NCBI RefSeq assembly: GCF_024741815.1
Contig: NZ_CP102951.1
Location: 2,929,001-2,993,000 of the forward strand
Source: Pseudomonas sp. LS1212
GTDB lineage: Bacteria; Pseudomonadota; Gammaproteobacteria; Pseudomonadales; Pseudomonadaceae
Reading direction: 5' to 3'
Length of the DNA: 64,000 bases
In this document: one piece after another, positions 51,494 to 60,184 of the stretch
How positions within the stretch are numbered: the stretch's first letter is position 1
Layout: every line of letters begins with the position of its first letter
The notes under the pieces: model-generated
What the model was told of the DNA's origin: nothing
Database searches by the model: none
What the model saw: the letters and a program-made list of their open reading frames with translations, nothing else
Made by a program: the position numbers and the translations under genes

Positions 51494-53007
51494 GACTGAC
51501 CCTCACCCACCGCCTTTCACTGGTATTCGCCCTGCTGTTGCTGGTGTGCAGCGGCACCTCGGTCTGGATGCAAGTACGCGCCAGCCGCATGCACGAGCTG
51601 GAGGTGGTGCAAGGGCTGTCCCGTGACCTGGCCGGGCACATCGCCCGTGCTACGCAACTGATGGACGCCAATGGCCTGAAGCCGGACGCCTTGCGCCAAT
51701 TGTTCAGTCAGTTGATGTTGGTCAACCCGAGTGTCGAGGTCTACCTGCTCGATGCCAATGGGCGGATTGTCGGCAATGCCGCTCCGGCCGGGCGCCTGCG
51801 TCGCGAGCAGGTCGATCTGGCCCCCATACGTCGCCTGCTCGATGGCGAAGCCCTGCCGATCCTCGGCGACGACCCTCGCAGCGTCGACGGGCGCAAGGTA
51901 TTCAGTGCTGCGCCCTTGCGGGTCAATGGTCGACAGGCTGGCTACCTCTATGTAGTGTTGCTCAGCGAGGAACACGACGTGTTTGCCGAGCGCGGCGCCA
52001 CCAGCGCGGCGTTGAAGACGGCGTTGTGGTCGATCGGCCTGGTCGCGTTGTTGTGCCTGGTCGCCGGCCTCACGGCGTTTGCCCTGATCACCCGACCCTT
52101 GCGTCGGCTGACCGAGCGGGTGCGTCAGTTCGACATCGACGGCGCGCCGGTCGCCCCGCCCAGCACACCTGTCGCGGACAAGGCTGCCAGCCACGATGAA
52201 ATCGCCATGCTCGACGCCGCCTTTGGACAGATGCAAACCCGTCTCGGCGAACAGTGGCGCTCTCTGACCCACCAGGATCAGGAGCGCCGGGAGCTGGTGG
52301 CCAATATCTCCCATGATCTGCGTACGCCGCTGGCGTCGCTGCATGGTTACCTCGAAACGCTCTCGCTCAAGGATGCCACCCTGACCCCGGACGAGCGCCG
52401 CCGCTACCTGGGCATTGCCCTCGATCAGAGCCGCAAGGTCAGCGGGCTGGCGCAGTCCTTGCTGGAGCTGGTGCGCCTGGAACATGGTTTTGTCCAGCCG
52501 GTGCTGGAGCAGTTTTCCTTGACCGATCTGGTACAGGACGTTTTCCAGAAATTCGAACTGAGCGCCGATGCGCGGCAGGTGGAACTCAAGGCCAGCTTCG
52601 CCCCCGGTGTCCCGGCGGTGTGCGCCGACCTGGGGTTGGTCGAACGCGTCCTGACCAACCTGCTGGACAATGCGCTGCGTCATACGCAGGTCGCCGGTGA
52701 CGTGGAAGTCGCTCTTGCGGCGCGAGGCTCGTTCGTCGAAGTGACGGTGAGCGACAGCGGCCCCGGCATTGCCGCTGAACTGCGCGAAGGCCTGTTCCTG
52801 CGCCCGTTCAACATCGGCGGCGCACGTCGTGACGGGGGGTTGGGCTTGCGTATCGTGCACCGGATCCTGCAACTGCACGGCAGCAGGATCTGCCTGGTGG
52901 ACAATCCGGGACGCGGTGCGACCTTGCGCTTCACCTTGCCGGTGGACGCGCAGACTGCGTCCCGATTGGCGGTACGCTCATCGACTCACGATGCATCATC
53001 ACATTGA
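51490..53007 (+). CDS. sensor histidine kinase
   Basis: A 505-residue membrane kinase. N-terminal helix (LVFALLLLVCSGTSVWMQV), a periplasmic sensor of about 145 residues, a second helix (LWSIGLVALLCLVAGLTAFALI), HAMP, a DHp domain with phospho-acceptor His in LVANISHDLRTPLASLHG, and an HATPase domain (NLLDNALRHT, DSGPGI, GGLGLRIVHRI). GTG start at 51490 with GGAGGA upstream, overlapping the regulator stop. The periplasmic sensor next to an exported Msr operon suggests it detects envelope oxidants such as HOCl (inference). Confidence 0.92.
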   Translation: MRLTLTHRLSLVFALLLLVCSGTSVWMQVRASRMHELEVVQGLSRDLAGHIARATQLMDANGLKPDALRQLFSQLMLVNPSVEVYLLDANGRIVGNAAPAGRLRREQVDLAPIRRLLDGEALPILGDDPRSVDGRKVFSAAPLRVNGRQAGYLYVVLLSEEHDVFAERGATSAALKTALWSIGLVALLCLVAGLTAFALITRPLRRLTERVRQFDIDGAPVAPPSTPVADKAASHDEIAMLDAAFGQMQTRLGEQWRSLTHQDQERRELVANISHDLRTPLASLHGYLETLSLKDATLTPDERRRYLGIALDQSRKVSGLAQSLLELVRLEHGFVQPVLEQFSLTDLVQDVFQKFELSADARQVELKASFAPGVPAVCADLGLVERVLTNLLDNALRHTQVAGDVEVALAARGSFVEVTVSDSGPGIAAELREGLFLRPFNIGGARRDGGLGLRIVHRILQLHGSRICLVDNPGRGATLRFTLPVDAQTASRLAVRSSTHDASSH

Positions 53008-53086
53008 CACATCGGCTTTCTGTAGAAGCGGCGGGGGCGCCTAGCCTTGCCAGCGATGCAAACGACGCGGTCTGTCCGAAGTACCG

Positions 53087-53172
53087 CGGTGAAGCTATCG
53101 CTGGCAAGCCAGCTCCCACAAGGGTAATGCGTGCACCACGGTCCTCTGTGGGAGCTGGCTTGCCAGCGATGA
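53087..53172. repeat. REP pair, TGTGGGAGCTGGCTTGCC family
   Basis: ATCGCTGGCAAGCCAGCTCCCACA and its complement lie in inverted orientation between the kinase gene and the DUF934 gene, separated by about 35 bases. Same family as 27251-27335. Confidence 0.88.
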
Positions 53173-53210
53173 GGCCCAGGCGCCACGAGGCAAGCGCCTG
53201 GCCTACCGCA

Positions 53211-53681
53211 TCAACGCCGCCGAAACAACGGCCTGGGCTCAATCACCGAACGCCCGTACAACACGCTCATCCCCGCCAGGCCCTTGAGCGCATCCTCGGC
53301 CGACTTGTCTTCGCGAACGGCAAAGCTGTCAAAGCCGCATTGACGCATATGGCTCAACTGGTCGCGCAACACATCGCCAATGGCCCGCAGCTCGCCTTTC
53401 CAGCCCAGCCGGGTGCGCAGCAGGTAGGCCTGGCTGTAGCCGCGGCCGTCGCGAAAACTGGGAAAATCCACCGCGATCAGTGGCAGCTCGGCGAGCCTGG
53501 GTTCGAGGCTTTCCGCCTCGTCGTCCGGGCTCAACCAGACGCCATGACCTTCCCGCCAGTGCGCCAGCGGGAGTATCAAGCGCGCTTGTGGTAGCTCGCC
53601 CGAGGCCTCGCGAACCAGTGTCCACGGGTCGTCAGGCACGACCCGGGCCTGGCCATCGAGCAACCGAATCAGATTGTTCAT
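53211..53681 (-). CDS. DUF934 protein, partner of sulfite reductase
   Basis: A 156-residue DUF934 protein. Typical segments: LPLAHWREGHGVWLSPDDEAESL, LIAVDFPSFRDGRGYSQAYLLRTRLGWKGELRAIGDVLRDQL and MRQCGFDSFAVREDKSAEDALKGL. In pseudomonads this gene always follows cysI and overlaps it by 4 bases as here; a role in sulfite reductase assembly or electron transfer is suspected but not shown. No membrane segment or cofactor motif. Confidence 0.9.
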   Translation of the reverse strand: MNNLIRLLDGQARVVPDDPWTLVREASGELPQARLILPLAHWREGHGVWLSPDDEAESLEPRLAELPLIAVDFPSFRDGRGYSQAYLLRTRLGWKGELRAIGDVLRDQLSHMRQCGFDSFAVREDKSAEDALKGLAGMSVLYGRSVIEPRPLFRRR

Positions 53682-55351
53682 ACCGCCACCTCCACGGCCT
53701 TGGCATAGATCCGCTCCTTGAACGGCTCAAGGCCGATGCGTTGGACGGTATCGACGAACAGCTCCTCGCTTTCGCGATAGGCAACGAAGGTTTCGACGAT
53801 CTGTTCGATCACCTCGGGAATTTGCGCGGCGCTGAACGACGGCCCGATCACCTTGCCCAGTGCGCTGTCCTTGCCCTGCGCACCGCCGAGCGTGACCTGG
53901 TACCACTCGCTGCCATTCTTGTCGACGCCAAGTATGCCGATATTGCCGATATGGTGATGGCCGCAGGCGTTGATGCAGCCGGAGATGTTCAGGCTGATCG
54001 CCCCCAGATCGTGCAGGTAGTCCAGGTCCTCGAAACGCTGTTGAATGGCCTGGGCGATCGGGATCGACGTGGCATTGGCCAGCGCACAGAAATCACCGCC
54101 CGGACAGGCAATGATGTCGGTCAGCAGGCCGATATTGGCGGTGCCCAGGCCTTGCTCGCACGCCAGGGACCACAAGGCATGCAGATCACGCTTGGGCACA
54201 TCCGGCAGGATCAGGTTCTGCTCGTGGGCGATGCGGATCTCACCGAAGCCGAACCGCTGCGACCAATCGGCGACGGCTTCCATCTGGACATCGGTGAGGT
54301 CACCTGGCGGCGAGGCCGGCCCGGGCTTGGTCGAAAGCACCACGCTGGCATAGCCTGGCACCTTGTGCGGCTGAACATTGCGCGCGACCCAACGGGCGAA
54401 GGCGGCGTCCATGGCCAGGTGCGTACCGAACTCCAGGTCGGTGTCGGCCAGTGTCTGGTAGCGCGGCGGTACGAATGCGTCGGCGACCCGCTGGTATTCA
54501 GCCTCGGTCAGTTGCGCCGGGCCGTCCTTGATGTGCTGCCACTCCTGCTCGACTTCGTGGGCGAAGGCCTCGATCCCCAGTGCCTTGACCAGGATCTTGA
54601 TACGCGCCTTGTATTTGTTGTCGCGCCGGCCATGGCGGTTGTAAACCCGCAGGATGGCTTCGACGTACGACAGCAGGTGCTGCCACGGCAAGCCTTCGCG
54701 GATCTGCAAGCCGAGAATCGGCGTGCGGCCCAGGCCACCGCCGACCATGACCCGCAACAGCATCTCGCCGTCCTGGCCCCGGTACAGGTACAGGCCGATG
54801 TCGTGCATCATGATCGCCGCCCGGTCCTGTTCGGCCGAACAGATGGCGATCTTGAACTTGCGCGGCAGGAACAGGAATTCCGGGTTGATGGTCGACCACT
54901 GGCGCAGGATTTCTGCCAGTGGGCGCGGGTCCATCAGTTCGTCGGCAGCGACGCCGGCGAAGGCTTCGGTGGTGATGTTGCGCACGCAGTTGCCGGAGGT
55001 CTGGATCGCATGCATCTCGACCTCGGCCAGGACCGCGAGGATGTCCGGGACCTGGGCCAGTTCGATCCAGTTGAACTGAATATTCTGGCGGGTGGTGAAG
55101 TGCCCATAGCCACGGTCGAATTCCCGGGCGATGCGCGCCAGGGTGCGCAACTGATTGGCGCCCAGCGTGCCGTAGGGGATGGCCACGCGCAGCATGTAGG
55201 CGTGCTTTTGCAGGTACAGGCCATTTTGCAGGCGCAGGGGCAGGAACTCTTCCTCGCTCAGCTCACCGCCCATAAAGCGCTGCACCTGGTCGCGAAACTG
55301 CGCGACGCGCTCATGGACCAGCGCGCGGTCATACTCGTCATAGTGATACAT
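53678..55351 (-). CDS. cysI: ferredoxin-type nitrite/sulfite reductase CysI
   Basis: A 557-residue sirohaem/4Fe-4S reductase that converts sulfite to sulfide in cysteine synthesis. The cluster-binding Cys are in ACPGGDFCALA and SGCINACGHHHIGNIG, preceded by GNCVRNITTEAFAGV in the first half. The two repeated sulfite reductase domains cover the chain. It starts at 55351 and overlaps the DUF934 gene by 4 bases. No CysJ flavoprotein is adjacent, consistent with the single-component form of pseudomonads. Confidence 0.94.
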   Translation of the reverse strand: MYHYDEYDRALVHERVAQFRDQVQRFMGGELSEEEFLPLRLQNGLYLQKHAYMLRVAIPYGTLGANQLRTLARIAREFDRGYGHFTTRQNIQFNWIELAQVPDILAVLAEVEMHAIQTSGNCVRNITTEAFAGVAADELMDPRPLAEILRQWSTINPEFLFLPRKFKIAICSAEQDRAAIMMHDIGLYLYRGQDGEMLLRVMVGGGLGRTPILGLQIREGLPWQHLLSYVEAILRVYNRHGRRDNKYKARIKILVKALGIEAFAHEVEQEWQHIKDGPAQLTEAEYQRVADAFVPPRYQTLADTDLEFGTHLAMDAAFARWVARNVQPHKVPGYASVVLSTKPGPASPPGDLTDVQMEAVADWSQRFGFGEIRIAHEQNLILPDVPKRDLHALWSLACEQGLGTANIGLLTDIIACPGGDFCALANATSIPIAQAIQQRFEDLDYLHDLGAISLNISGCINACGHHHIGNIGILGVDKNGSEWYQVTLGGAQGKDSALGKVIGPSFSAAQIPEVIEQIVETFVAYRESEELFVDTVQRIGLEPFKERIYAKAVEVAV

Positions 55352-55489
55352 GGTCGGGGCCTCGTCAGTGCTTGCTGGCTGCCCTCTGGCCGGGGCAGTT
55401 CAAGAGGCCTGCGACTATGCTCGCGATGTGTATTGCATAACAGATTCAGATTGCCTTCATAAAACCATATCAGCGTCGCGGATGTGAGC

Positions 55490-55570
55490 GACCGCTTTGC
55501 GGTCGATCGCGGGCAAGCCCGCTCCCACAAGTCCTGAGTACCACCTGTGGGAGCGGGCCTGCCCGCGATG
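55490..55570. repeat. REP pair, GGGAGCGGGCTTGCCCGCGAT variant
   Basis: GATCGCGGGCAAGCCCGCTCCCACA and the inverted copy TGTGGGAGCGGGCCTGCCCGCGAT form a hairpin between cysI and the sigma-54 activator gene. Confidence 0.88.
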
Positions 55571-55579
55571 TTGCCCAGG

Positions 55580-57004
55580 CTACCAATGCCGCTTGTCAGG
55601 CCGGGTCAACCCCAGCTTCTCGATCCGATACCGCAGCATGTCACGGGTCAAGCCCAGCAACCGCGCCGACTTGGTCACGTTCCAGTCGGTCTTGTCGAGC
55701 ATGCTGCGCACCCGGTCGCTCTCGCCGTGTGGCAGTTCCTCATCATCGGCATGCTCGACAGGTGCCACGTACGCGTGGTTCATGCGCACCTGCAGTGGCG
55801 GTTCATCGACCAGGCTCATGCACACATTAAGCTGGCCCGGTTCGATGAGCGGATTCGGCGCCAGCAGCACGGTTTGCTCGAGCATGTTGCGCAGTTCGCG
55901 CACATTCCCCGGCCAGCTGTAACTCATCAGCAGCGATTGGGCCTGTGCGCTGAACCGCAGGTTCGGCTTGCCATAGCGCTTGCCGTGCCTGGCGAGAAAA
56001 TGCCTGGCCAGCAACAGCACATCTTCGCCGCGCTGATGCAGGCGCGGCACCTTGATCGAAATGATCCTCAGGCGAAAGAACAGGTCACGCCGAAACTTGC
56101 CCTGCTGGACCATCTGTTCCAGGTTGCAGTTGGTGGCGCTGATGATGCGCAGGTCGACCCTGCGCTCCTTCACCGAACCAACCCGGCGGATGGTCCGGTC
56201 TTCCAGCAGCTTGAGCAGCTTGGCTTGCAGCAACAGGTCCATTTCACCGACTTCGTCGAGAAACAGGGTCCCGCCATCAGCCGCTTCGACCAGGCCTACC
56301 CGACGCTCCTTGGCATCGGTGAAGGCGCCTTTTTCGTGGCCGAACAGTTCGGCCTCGATCAGGTTGGCCGGTATCGAAGCGCAGTTGAATTCGACAAAGG
56401 GTTCCTTGCTGCGTGGCCCGTCGAAATGCAGGGCCCGGGCGACCAGCTCCTTGCCGGTCCCGGTTTCCCCTTCGATCAGGACCGGAGGCAGGTCGCTGTT
56501 GTCCATCCGCCGTTCGGCATCGAGCAACTGATGGATCATGTCTTTCATCGAGCGCATCGCCGGGGACTCGCCGATCAGCGCCTTGATCCCGGAATTGTGC
56601 GCTTCGCGTTCCTGATAGAACGACAGTGCACGCTCCATGCGCTCGGTCTCCAGGGCCTTGTCCAGCAACAACTTGAGCTCTGGCAGGGCCACCGGCTTGG
56701 TCAGGTAATGGAAGGCCCCCTCTTTCATCGCCATGACTGCATCTTCAACATTGCCGTAACCGGTCATCATGATCAGTTTGAGCGCAGGCGCCGTGCTGCT
56801 CAGGTGCTTGATCAGTTCGTGCCCGCTCATGCCCGGCAAGGAGTTGTCGGTGAGGACGACATCCGGCTGGCACGTCTTGAGCAACTCCAGGGCCTCTTCG
56901 GCCGAATGGCAAACCAGGGCTTCGAAATCCCTGCGTTCCAGGTAGGTCTTGATGTTATCGGCAAGAAGTTCGTCATCCTCAACGACCAGAATGCTGTGCT
57001 CCAT
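55580..57004 (-). CDS. sigma-54-dependent response regulator (NtrC/DctD type)
   Basis: A 474-residue activator. Receiver domain with Asp53 (VVLTDNSLPGMSG) and Lys in YLTKPVALPEL, then an AAA+ domain (about 150-390) with Walker A GETGTGKE, the sigma-54 contact loop as GAFTDA (a variant of GAFTGA), Walker B GGTLFLDEVGEM and SWPGNVRELRN, and a Fis-type helix-turn-helix at the end (WNVTKSARLLGLTRDMLRYRIEKL). The ATG at 57004 was chosen as the receiver start. The kinase gene upstream overlaps it by 26 bases. It is divergent from the curli-type operon, whose promoter is sigma-54 type, so it is the likely activator. Confidence 0.93.
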   Translation of the reverse strand: MEHSILVVEDDELLADNIKTYLERRDFEALVCHSAEEALELLKTCQPDVVLTDNSLPGMSGHELIKHLSSTAPALKLIMMTGYGNVEDAVMAMKEGAFHYLTKPVALPELKLLLDKALETERMERALSFYQEREAHNSGIKALIGESPAMRSMKDMIHQLLDAERRMDNSDLPPVLIEGETGTGKELVARALHFDGPRSKEPFVEFNCASIPANLIEAELFGHEKGAFTDAKERRVGLVEAADGGTLFLDEVGEMDLLLQAKLLKLLEDRTIRRVGSVKERRVDLRIISATNCNLEQMVQQGKFRRDLFFRLRIISIKVPRLHQRGEDVLLLARHFLARHGKRYGKPNLRFSAQAQSLLMSYSWPGNVRELRNMLEQTVLLAPNPLIEPGQLNVCMSLVDEPPLQVRMNHAYVAPVEHADDEELPHGESDRVRSMLDKTDWNVTKSARLLGLTRDMLRYRIEKLGLTRPDKRHW

Positions 57005-58469
57005 GTTCCCCTCCCGCTGCAATTCTAAAAACCAGGTTCACGCGGGTTCCTTCCGCTTCGCGGCTGCTCAGGCTGACGGCGCCGCCGAAACGCTCCATTA
57101 TTCGTTTGACCAGCATCAGGCCTACCCCCAGGCCACCCTGCTTGGTGGTGAAGAACGGCTTGAACACCATCTGTTCCTGTTGCCGGGTCATGCCTTTGCC
57201 GCTGTCGGTCAGAAACATGCGCAAGACGCCGTTCGCAGGTTCGGGTTCGAGCTCGATTTTCAGTACCCCACCGTTGGGCATCGCCTCCAGTGCATTGCCC
57301 AGCAGGCTATTGAGAATCTGCGTGAGTTGCACCTGCTGGCTGACTACCGGCGGCATCGGCTGCGGCTCGTATTCGACCCGCACGTTCGATCGCTTGATCT
57401 GCAGCGCATAGGCATGGAGGCTGTCCTGCACCGTCGCGACCAGGTTGACCTCCTCCGATTCTTCGCTCAAGGGGCGCAGTGACTGCAACAACTCACGTAC
57501 CCATTTGGACATGCGGTCGACCTGGCTGATGATGTCTTCGATGTTCTTTTGTGCAGGCTCGCCGGCCACCTCCTGGGCCAGCTCGGCGCTCGATCGGATC
57601 GAGGCCAGCGGGTTGCGCAGGCTGTGCGCCACCGCCGACGACATCTCGCCCAGGGCGACAAAGGTTTCGTTGGTGATCAGTTGCCGCTGCTGCGATTCGA
57701 GCAGGCCGGCAGCCCGTCGCACGATCCAGTACAGGCCGAAATAAATCAGGCCACCGCCGAAGGCCGTGGCCAGCCAGATCAGCACGAAGCCGCGATCGAT
57801 CCGGGCGATCAGGTCCTTGGGCTCCTTGTAGATCTCGACCATGGCCGTCACGGTCTGTTCATCGGCATCGAACAGCGGGATGTAATTCTCGATGAACAGG
57901 AATTCGGGAGGCTTGGGAAACTTCTGCTCCATTCGTTCTTCGGAGACCTTGTGGTAGCTGGAGGAAACGCGTTGCCTGGTTCTGAACGCGTTCTCAAGGT
58001 CTTCGTCGCCTGCGATGCGCTGGCCGATCAGCGCCGGGTTGCTCGACCAGATGATCACATGGTCGGGCGCATAGATATTGGCCAGCAGTACATCGGGCAG
58101 GTGCAGGATATGGTCGAGAAACTCATCTCGGGCACGGGCGCGGGCTTCGGGCATGACGTCGGGAAAGTTCATGTCCTGGCGTGGATCGAGCAACTCGCCC
58201 ATGGTCCGCACGTTGGAAATTTCGACGTGACGAACCTCCGCCGCGCCCAGGGCGTGAATGAACTGCGCAGTCAGCAAGGCATCACGTTCTACGCTTTCGT
58301 TCACCAAAAAACGGGTGGTGATGAGTCCCAGCCCCACCGCCACCGAGGCGATGATGCCCAGGCTGACCAGCGAGAACCAGCGCAGCAGATTGAATTGCGG
58401 CCTGGAGGCTTTCATCGCCTTTTCAGCCGATGCCCCCGACAGTGCATCCTTGCGCTCGACCATCTGCAT
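56979..58469 (-). CDS. DctB-like sensor histidine kinase
   Basis: A 496-residue kinase. A transmembrane helix near residues 27-50 (NLLRWFSLVSLGIIASVAVGLGLI), a periplasmic domain of about 190 residues (QRIAGDEDLENAFRTRQRV and FENYIPLFDADEQTVTAMVEIY-type region), a second helix (VLIWLATAFGGGLIYFGLYWIV), then DHp with His in SSAVAHSLRNPLASIRSS and an HATPase with NSLLGNALEAMPNGG, TDSGKGM and GLGVGLMLVKRIMERFGG. Overlaps the sigma-54 activator gene by 26 bases, so they form one operon. Signal unknown. Confidence 0.92.
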   Translation of the reverse strand: MQMVERKDALSGASAEKAMKASRPQFNLLRWFSLVSLGIIASVAVGLGLITTRFLVNESVERDALLTAQFIHALGAAEVRHVEISNVRTMGELLDPRQDMNFPDVMPEARARARDEFLDHILHLPDVLLANIYAPDHVIIWSSNPALIGQRIAGDEDLENAFRTRQRVSSSYHKVSEERMEQKFPKPPEFLFIENYIPLFDADEQTVTAMVEIYKEPKDLIARIDRGFVLIWLATAFGGGLIYFGLYWIVRRAAGLLESQQRQLITNETFVALGEMSSAVAHSLRNPLASIRSSAELAQEVAGEPAQKNIEDIISQVDRMSKWVRELLQSLRPLSEESEEVNLVATVQDSLHAYALQIKRSNVRVEYEPQPMPPVVSQQVQLTQILNSLLGNALEAMPNGGVLKIELEPEPANGVLRMFLTDSGKGMTRQQEQMVFKPFFTTKQGGLGVGLMLVKRIMERFGGAVSLSSREAEGTRVNLVFRIAAGGEHGAQHSGR

Positions 58470-58516
58470 GAACGAATTCCCCCGGCGCTTTTCTCTTTGG
58501 TATAGCCCAGACTTTT

Positions 58517-58547
58517 CAGGTTGCCTGAATCATTAGTCATGACTAAT
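58517..58547. promoter_or_regulatory. two palindromes in the kinase/curli intergenic region (candidate UAS)
   Basis: TCAGG-TTG-CCTGA at 58517-58529 and the perfect 16-base palindrome ATTAGTCATGACTAAT at 58532-58547 lie about 170-200 bases upstream of the -24/-12 promoter, a typical distance for enhancer sites of NtrC-type activators. They may bind the adjacent activator. Confidence 0.6.
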
Positions 58548-58713
58548 CAGTAAGTGATAGTAATTGGCCGGTACCACCGAGCCAGCACTCAGCATAGCTG
58601 ATACCCACGCCTACCCATCCTCCCCCAAAAGCCCCAAACCTGGGGCTCCCCCGCTCTTCTCGCAACGCTCTGAAAATCCTGCACAGGCCTTGTCCCACGG
58701 GCATTTGCGCTGC

Positions 58714-58730
58714 TTGGTACGGAACTTGCC
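58714..58730 (+). promoter_or_regulatory. sigma-54 promoter of the curli-type operon
   Basis: TTGGTACGGAACTTGCC matches the -24/-12 consensus with GG at 58716-58717 and GC at 58728-58729 (10 bases between). Transcription would start near 58741, about 45 bases before the first gene of the operon. Confidence 0.8.
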
Positions 58731-58786
58731 CAAGCCTCTGCAACGCTCCATCCCACGGGTCTGGTTCATTGCAAGAGGGAAGACTC

Positions 58787-60148
58787 ATGCACCACACACT
58801 GTCCCACACAGCTTCACTGCTTTTACTCACGACGGCCGTCCAGGGTTCGGCCCTGGCGGCCCTTTACGCTGTCGACCCTGGCCCCTACCTGCCACAGAAC
58901 GGCTCTTTTGCCGCCTGGTATCAGGACAGCCATGGTCGAACGCTCGATCTTTGCCTGTCCAAGAACCTTAGTTCACGAGTGCCAAGCACCCCAGGCGCTC
59001 CCTCATACATGTGCCAGCTGTTGCCGGAACCGGGCGTGTTCGATGACACCCAGCCCGTCATTTTCCCCAGCAACTTCCCCGACGAAGCCTTCTGGTTCGC
59101 TGGCAACGCGGCCATTGTCGATGTTGCCAGCGGCATAAACCTGACCTACGTGACCGCCATCGAAGCGGCGTTCGCCGCCGAACTTCCGGTTGAGGGCGAC
59201 CAGATGAGCTTCGCCCGTGTCCGGATTCGGGTGGATGTCCCCAGCCCCGGGGTCTACACCGTGACCCACCCCTATGGCGTCGACGTGTTCACCGTGACGG
59301 ACGCCGACTTCGGCACCGACGGCAACCGCGCGATCAACATGACCCGCGACATCGGTGTCGGCGTGCCGAAAACCTATGACGGCGCCTTGCGTGGCGATAT
59401 CGGCCCCTTCCTGCGCAGCGTCAACGGGCCCTATAGCGAAATCAACCCGGAGACCGGCGCCGCCGACACCTTCATCGGCGACCCGAACCTGCCAGAGCCG
59501 GCCACCGGCAGCCCCTTCAATACAAACTTCGTCCGTATCGAAGGCCCTGGCGGCCTGGACCTGCGCACCACCCTGTTCGCCCTGTCGGGCAAGCTTTCCA
59601 AGGTCGTGCGGCCAACGCCAATGATCACCCAGCGCAGCACCTATTCACGGCATACCGGCGATGGCGGCGTGGTCGCTCAGCAAGATGTCTTCATGCAGGC
59701 CCCGCCACCGCCGGCCACTGCGCGCTTTGTCAGCGACAACCAGACCGTGGCAATGATCGAATCCAACGCCACCGGCAATTGGTACGGCCAGTCCGCCCTC
59801 AACCCGACACTGCCGGTCAATCTGCAACTGACCGCCGACAACCAGCCGGCCGTTTCCACCAGTACGCCGACCACCCAGACAGTGCCACTGGTCGATCTGG
59901 TGACTATCCAGCGCGCCGAGTACAGCCTGGCCTCCGGGCAGCTGTCGCTGGCGGCCTCGACCAGTGACGAGACTTCGCCACCCACCTTGACGGCCATGAC
60001 CGGCAACGGCACGGCCATTGGTGCACTCGGCGGCGAAGGCGCAACGAAAACGCTGACAACCGGGATCTCGCCGATCCCCCCGGCCAAGGTCCAGGTGATC
60101 TCGGCCAATGGCGGTAGCGATACCGAAGAAGTGGTCATCGTTCCTTGA
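58787..60148 (+). CDS. exported protein, shorter paralogue of the curli-linked pair
   Basis: A 453-residue secreted protein. Signal peptide (SLLLLTTAVQGSALAA), then a conserved domain with DPGPYLPQNGSFAAWYQD, FDDTQPVIFPSNFPDEAFWFAG, TVTHPYGVDVF, INMTRDIGVG and GPFLRSVNGPYSEINPETGA-type blocks. The same blocks appear in the next gene, so they are paralogues; this one lacks the Ig-like repeats. GAGGGA precedes the ATG. I know no function for the domain; its place before curlin genes suggests a role in fibre surface or assembly. Confidence 0.82.
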   Translation: MHHTLSHTASLLLLTTAVQGSALAALYAVDPGPYLPQNGSFAAWYQDSHGRTLDLCLSKNLSSRVPSTPGAPSYMCQLLPEPGVFDDTQPVIFPSNFPDEAFWFAGNAAIVDVASGINLTYVTAIEAAFAAELPVEGDQMSFARVRIRVDVPSPGVYTVTHPYGVDVFTVTDADFGTDGNRAINMTRDIGVGVPKTYDGALRGDIGPFLRSVNGPYSEINPETGAADTFIGDPNLPEPATGSPFNTNFVRIEGPGGLDLRTTLFALSGKLSKVVRPTPMITQRSTYSRHTGDGGVVAQQDVFMQAPPPPATARFVSDNQTVAMIESNATGNWYGQSALNPTLPVNLQLTADNQPAVSTSTPTTQTVPLVDLVTIQRAEYSLASGQLSLAASTSDETSPPTLTAMTGNGTAIGALGGEGATKTLTTGISPIPPAKVQVISANGGSDTEEVVIVP

Positions 60149-60184
60149 CCGCGTCCTCTACCTGATCTCGAATCCGGAGGCATC

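Larger units (their letters stand above)
58470..58786. other. regulatory gap before the curli-type operon
   Basis: A 317-base gap between the divergent sensor kinase and the first curli-linked gene. It holds the two palindromes (58517-58547), the sigma-54 promoter (58714-58730) and the kinase promoter on the other strand. I see no further gene in it. Confidence 0.7.

Noticed and set aside
53480..55462. A 660-codon plus-strand frame opposite cysI
   Set aside because: Antisense shadow of cysI, whose product has all cluster-binding Cys.
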